Source: Desulfobacteraceae bacterium (GTDB taxonomy: Bacteria; Desulfobacterota; Desulfobacteria; Desulfobacterales; Desulfosalsimonadaceae). Taken from it: DNA of 14,122 bases. The notes under the pieces are model-generated. The model had not been told where the DNA came from and ran no database searches. It saw only the letters and a program-made list of their open reading frames with translations. Location: positions 1-14,122 of the forward strand of contig JAGGYV010000099.1 of assembly GCA_021162325.1 (NCBI GenBank), in the 5' to 3' direction. Both the position numbers and the translations under genes were made by a program. The first letter of the stretch is position 1. Each line of letters opens with the position of its first letter. This document shows positions 13,102 through 14,122 of this stretch, one piece after another.

Positions 13102-14122
13102 TTATTGAGAAGTTACCATCTTTTTTTGTAACCAGGTTAAGGTCTCCGGGGAAGTCTTAAATGTTACTTCCGTTCCTGTTTCGTCATAGGATTCATTGAT
13201 GATACCGGCTTTGTTTCTTAACTGACCTAAAAGGTGTCCTTTATCGTACGGGATCACCATCGTCGTTTCAATCATATTTGATTCAAAATACGCAAGAATT
13301 TTCTTTCGCAGAAATGCGACATCTTCGGTGTTATGCGCAGAGATGAAGATTCCATCGGGAAATTCACGGTGCAGCGCTTCCAGTTCAACGGTTGTGAGTT
13401 TGTCAATTTTGTTCAGGACTATCCGGCTTGGAATTTCTTCACCACCGATCTCTTTTAAAACCGATTGCGTTACAGCCAATTGAGATCGAAAAGCCGGATC
13501 AGAGGCATCGACCATAAACAAAAGTAACGAAGCGGCAAGCGCCTCATCAAGCGTAGACTGGAAAGATGCAACTAAATCGTGAGGTAATTTTTTTATAAAT
13601 CCAACGGTATCGGAGACGAGTACCGGGGGAAAAGCCTCTGGCTGCATAGATTTCACACGGGTATCAAGGGTTGCAAATAATTTATCCTGTACCAACACAT
13701 CGCTGCCGGTCAGTTTTCGCATCAGCGACGACTTGCCGGCATTGGTATAGCCGACCAGAGAGACCTGGAGATTTTCTTTTCTGCGGCTGCGTCGTCTGTT
13801 TTGCTCTTTGCGAATTCCAACAAGGCGTAACTTTAGTTCGGATATGCGGTCTCTGATACGACGTTTATCTAGTTCGTGAGAAGTCTCTCCTGCGCCTTTA
13901 GATCCAATACCGCCACCTTGACGATCACCGCCAATATGAGATGCCCTCAGCCTTGGCGACAAATAAGCCAGCTTGGCGATCTCAACCTGAATGAGGGCCT
14001 CCCGGCTTTTGGCATGACGGCTGAAGATTTCGAGGATCACACCGGTTCTGTCCAAAACTTCGACGCCGGTGGCTTGTTCAAGGTTTTTCAATTGCTTAGT
14101 GGAAATTTCACCATCATAGACG
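13102..14122 (-). CDS. hflX: Ribosome-associated GTPase HflX (N-terminus beyond window)
   Basis: The last 339 or so codons are visible; the frame is open to the right edge (VYDGEISTKQLKNLEQ...), so the gene begins outside. A TTG at 14089-14091 lies inside this open frame and is not the real start. HflX splits stalled or idle 70S ribosomes. Counting from the first visible codon, the HflX N-terminal domain contains VEVLDRTGVILEIFSRHAKS and the glycine-rich GGGIGSKGAGETSHELDKRR loop, then a helical linker (KLRLVGIRKEQNRRRSRR) and the G domain: GYTNAGKS (124-131), DTVGFI (171-176), NKID (237-240) and SAH (261-263). The C-terminal domain ends in TWLQKKMVTSQ. The glycine loop usually reads GETQLE or GETKLE; here it is GETSHE, a mild departure. 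Confidence 0.93.
   Translation of the reverse strand, partial: VYDGEISTKQLKNLEQATGVEVLDRTGVILEIFSRHAKSREALIQVEIAKLAYLSPRLRASHIGGDRQGGGIGSKGAGETSHELDKRRIRDRISELKLRLVGIRKEQNRRRSRRKENLQVSLVGYTNAGKSSLMRKLTGSDVLVQDKLFATLDTRVKSMQPEAFPPVLVSDTVGFIKKLPHDLVASFQSTLDEALAASLLLFMVDASDPAFRSQLAVTQSVLKEIGGEEIPSRIVLNKIDKLTTVELEALHREFPDGIFISAHNTEDVAFLRKKILAYFESNMIETTMVIPYDKGHLLGQLRNKAGIINESYDETGTEVTFKTSPETLTWLQKKMVTSQ

Overview
The window looks like a chromosomal segment of a Gram-negative, probably deltaproteobacterial (Desulfobacterales-like) organism. This assignment is inferred from the gene set (a pst/pho system beside a TesB thioesterase, an AMP-forming acyl-CoA ligase and a geranylgeranyl-reductase-type flavoprotein), moderate GC content and gaps full of short palindromic repeats. 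No rRNA, tRNA or marker gene settles it.

Left part (1-5736) is a phosphate-response locus split over two divergent arms. On the minus strand are pstS and the first codons of pstC, which runs off the left edge. On the plus strand are phoB, phoR, pstB and phoU. The 225-base divergent gap holds a 7-4-7 direct repeat that matches a PhoB box. The genes together would sense and import phosphate: PstS binds it in the periplasm, PstC and probably PstA form the channel, PstB drives transport, PhoU relays the transport state, and PhoR/PhoB set transcription.

Middle part (5748-7163) has an RsuA/RluB-type pseudouridine synthase (minus), convergent with phoU, and a YaiI/YqxD-family (UPF0178) protein (plus, TTG start).

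Right-middle part (7355-11938) looks lipid-related: an FAD-dependent geranylgeranyl-reductase-like oxidoreductase (minus), a TesB-type acyl-CoA thioesterase (plus) and a long-chain acyl-CoA ligase (plus), ending at a strong bidirectional hairpin terminator. The right end carries a MYG1-like DHH-type protein and most of hflX, both minus, with hflX cut by the window edge.

The most unusual content is in the gaps. A dispersed element of about 150 bp with terminal inverted repeats occurs as two near-complete copies, one partial copy and end fragments, and its ends often abut stop codons. Two sequence classes of GTAG-type REP palindromes and a separate 112-bp hairpin element are also present. Every gap inside the phoB-phoR-pstB-phoU string holds one of these elements.
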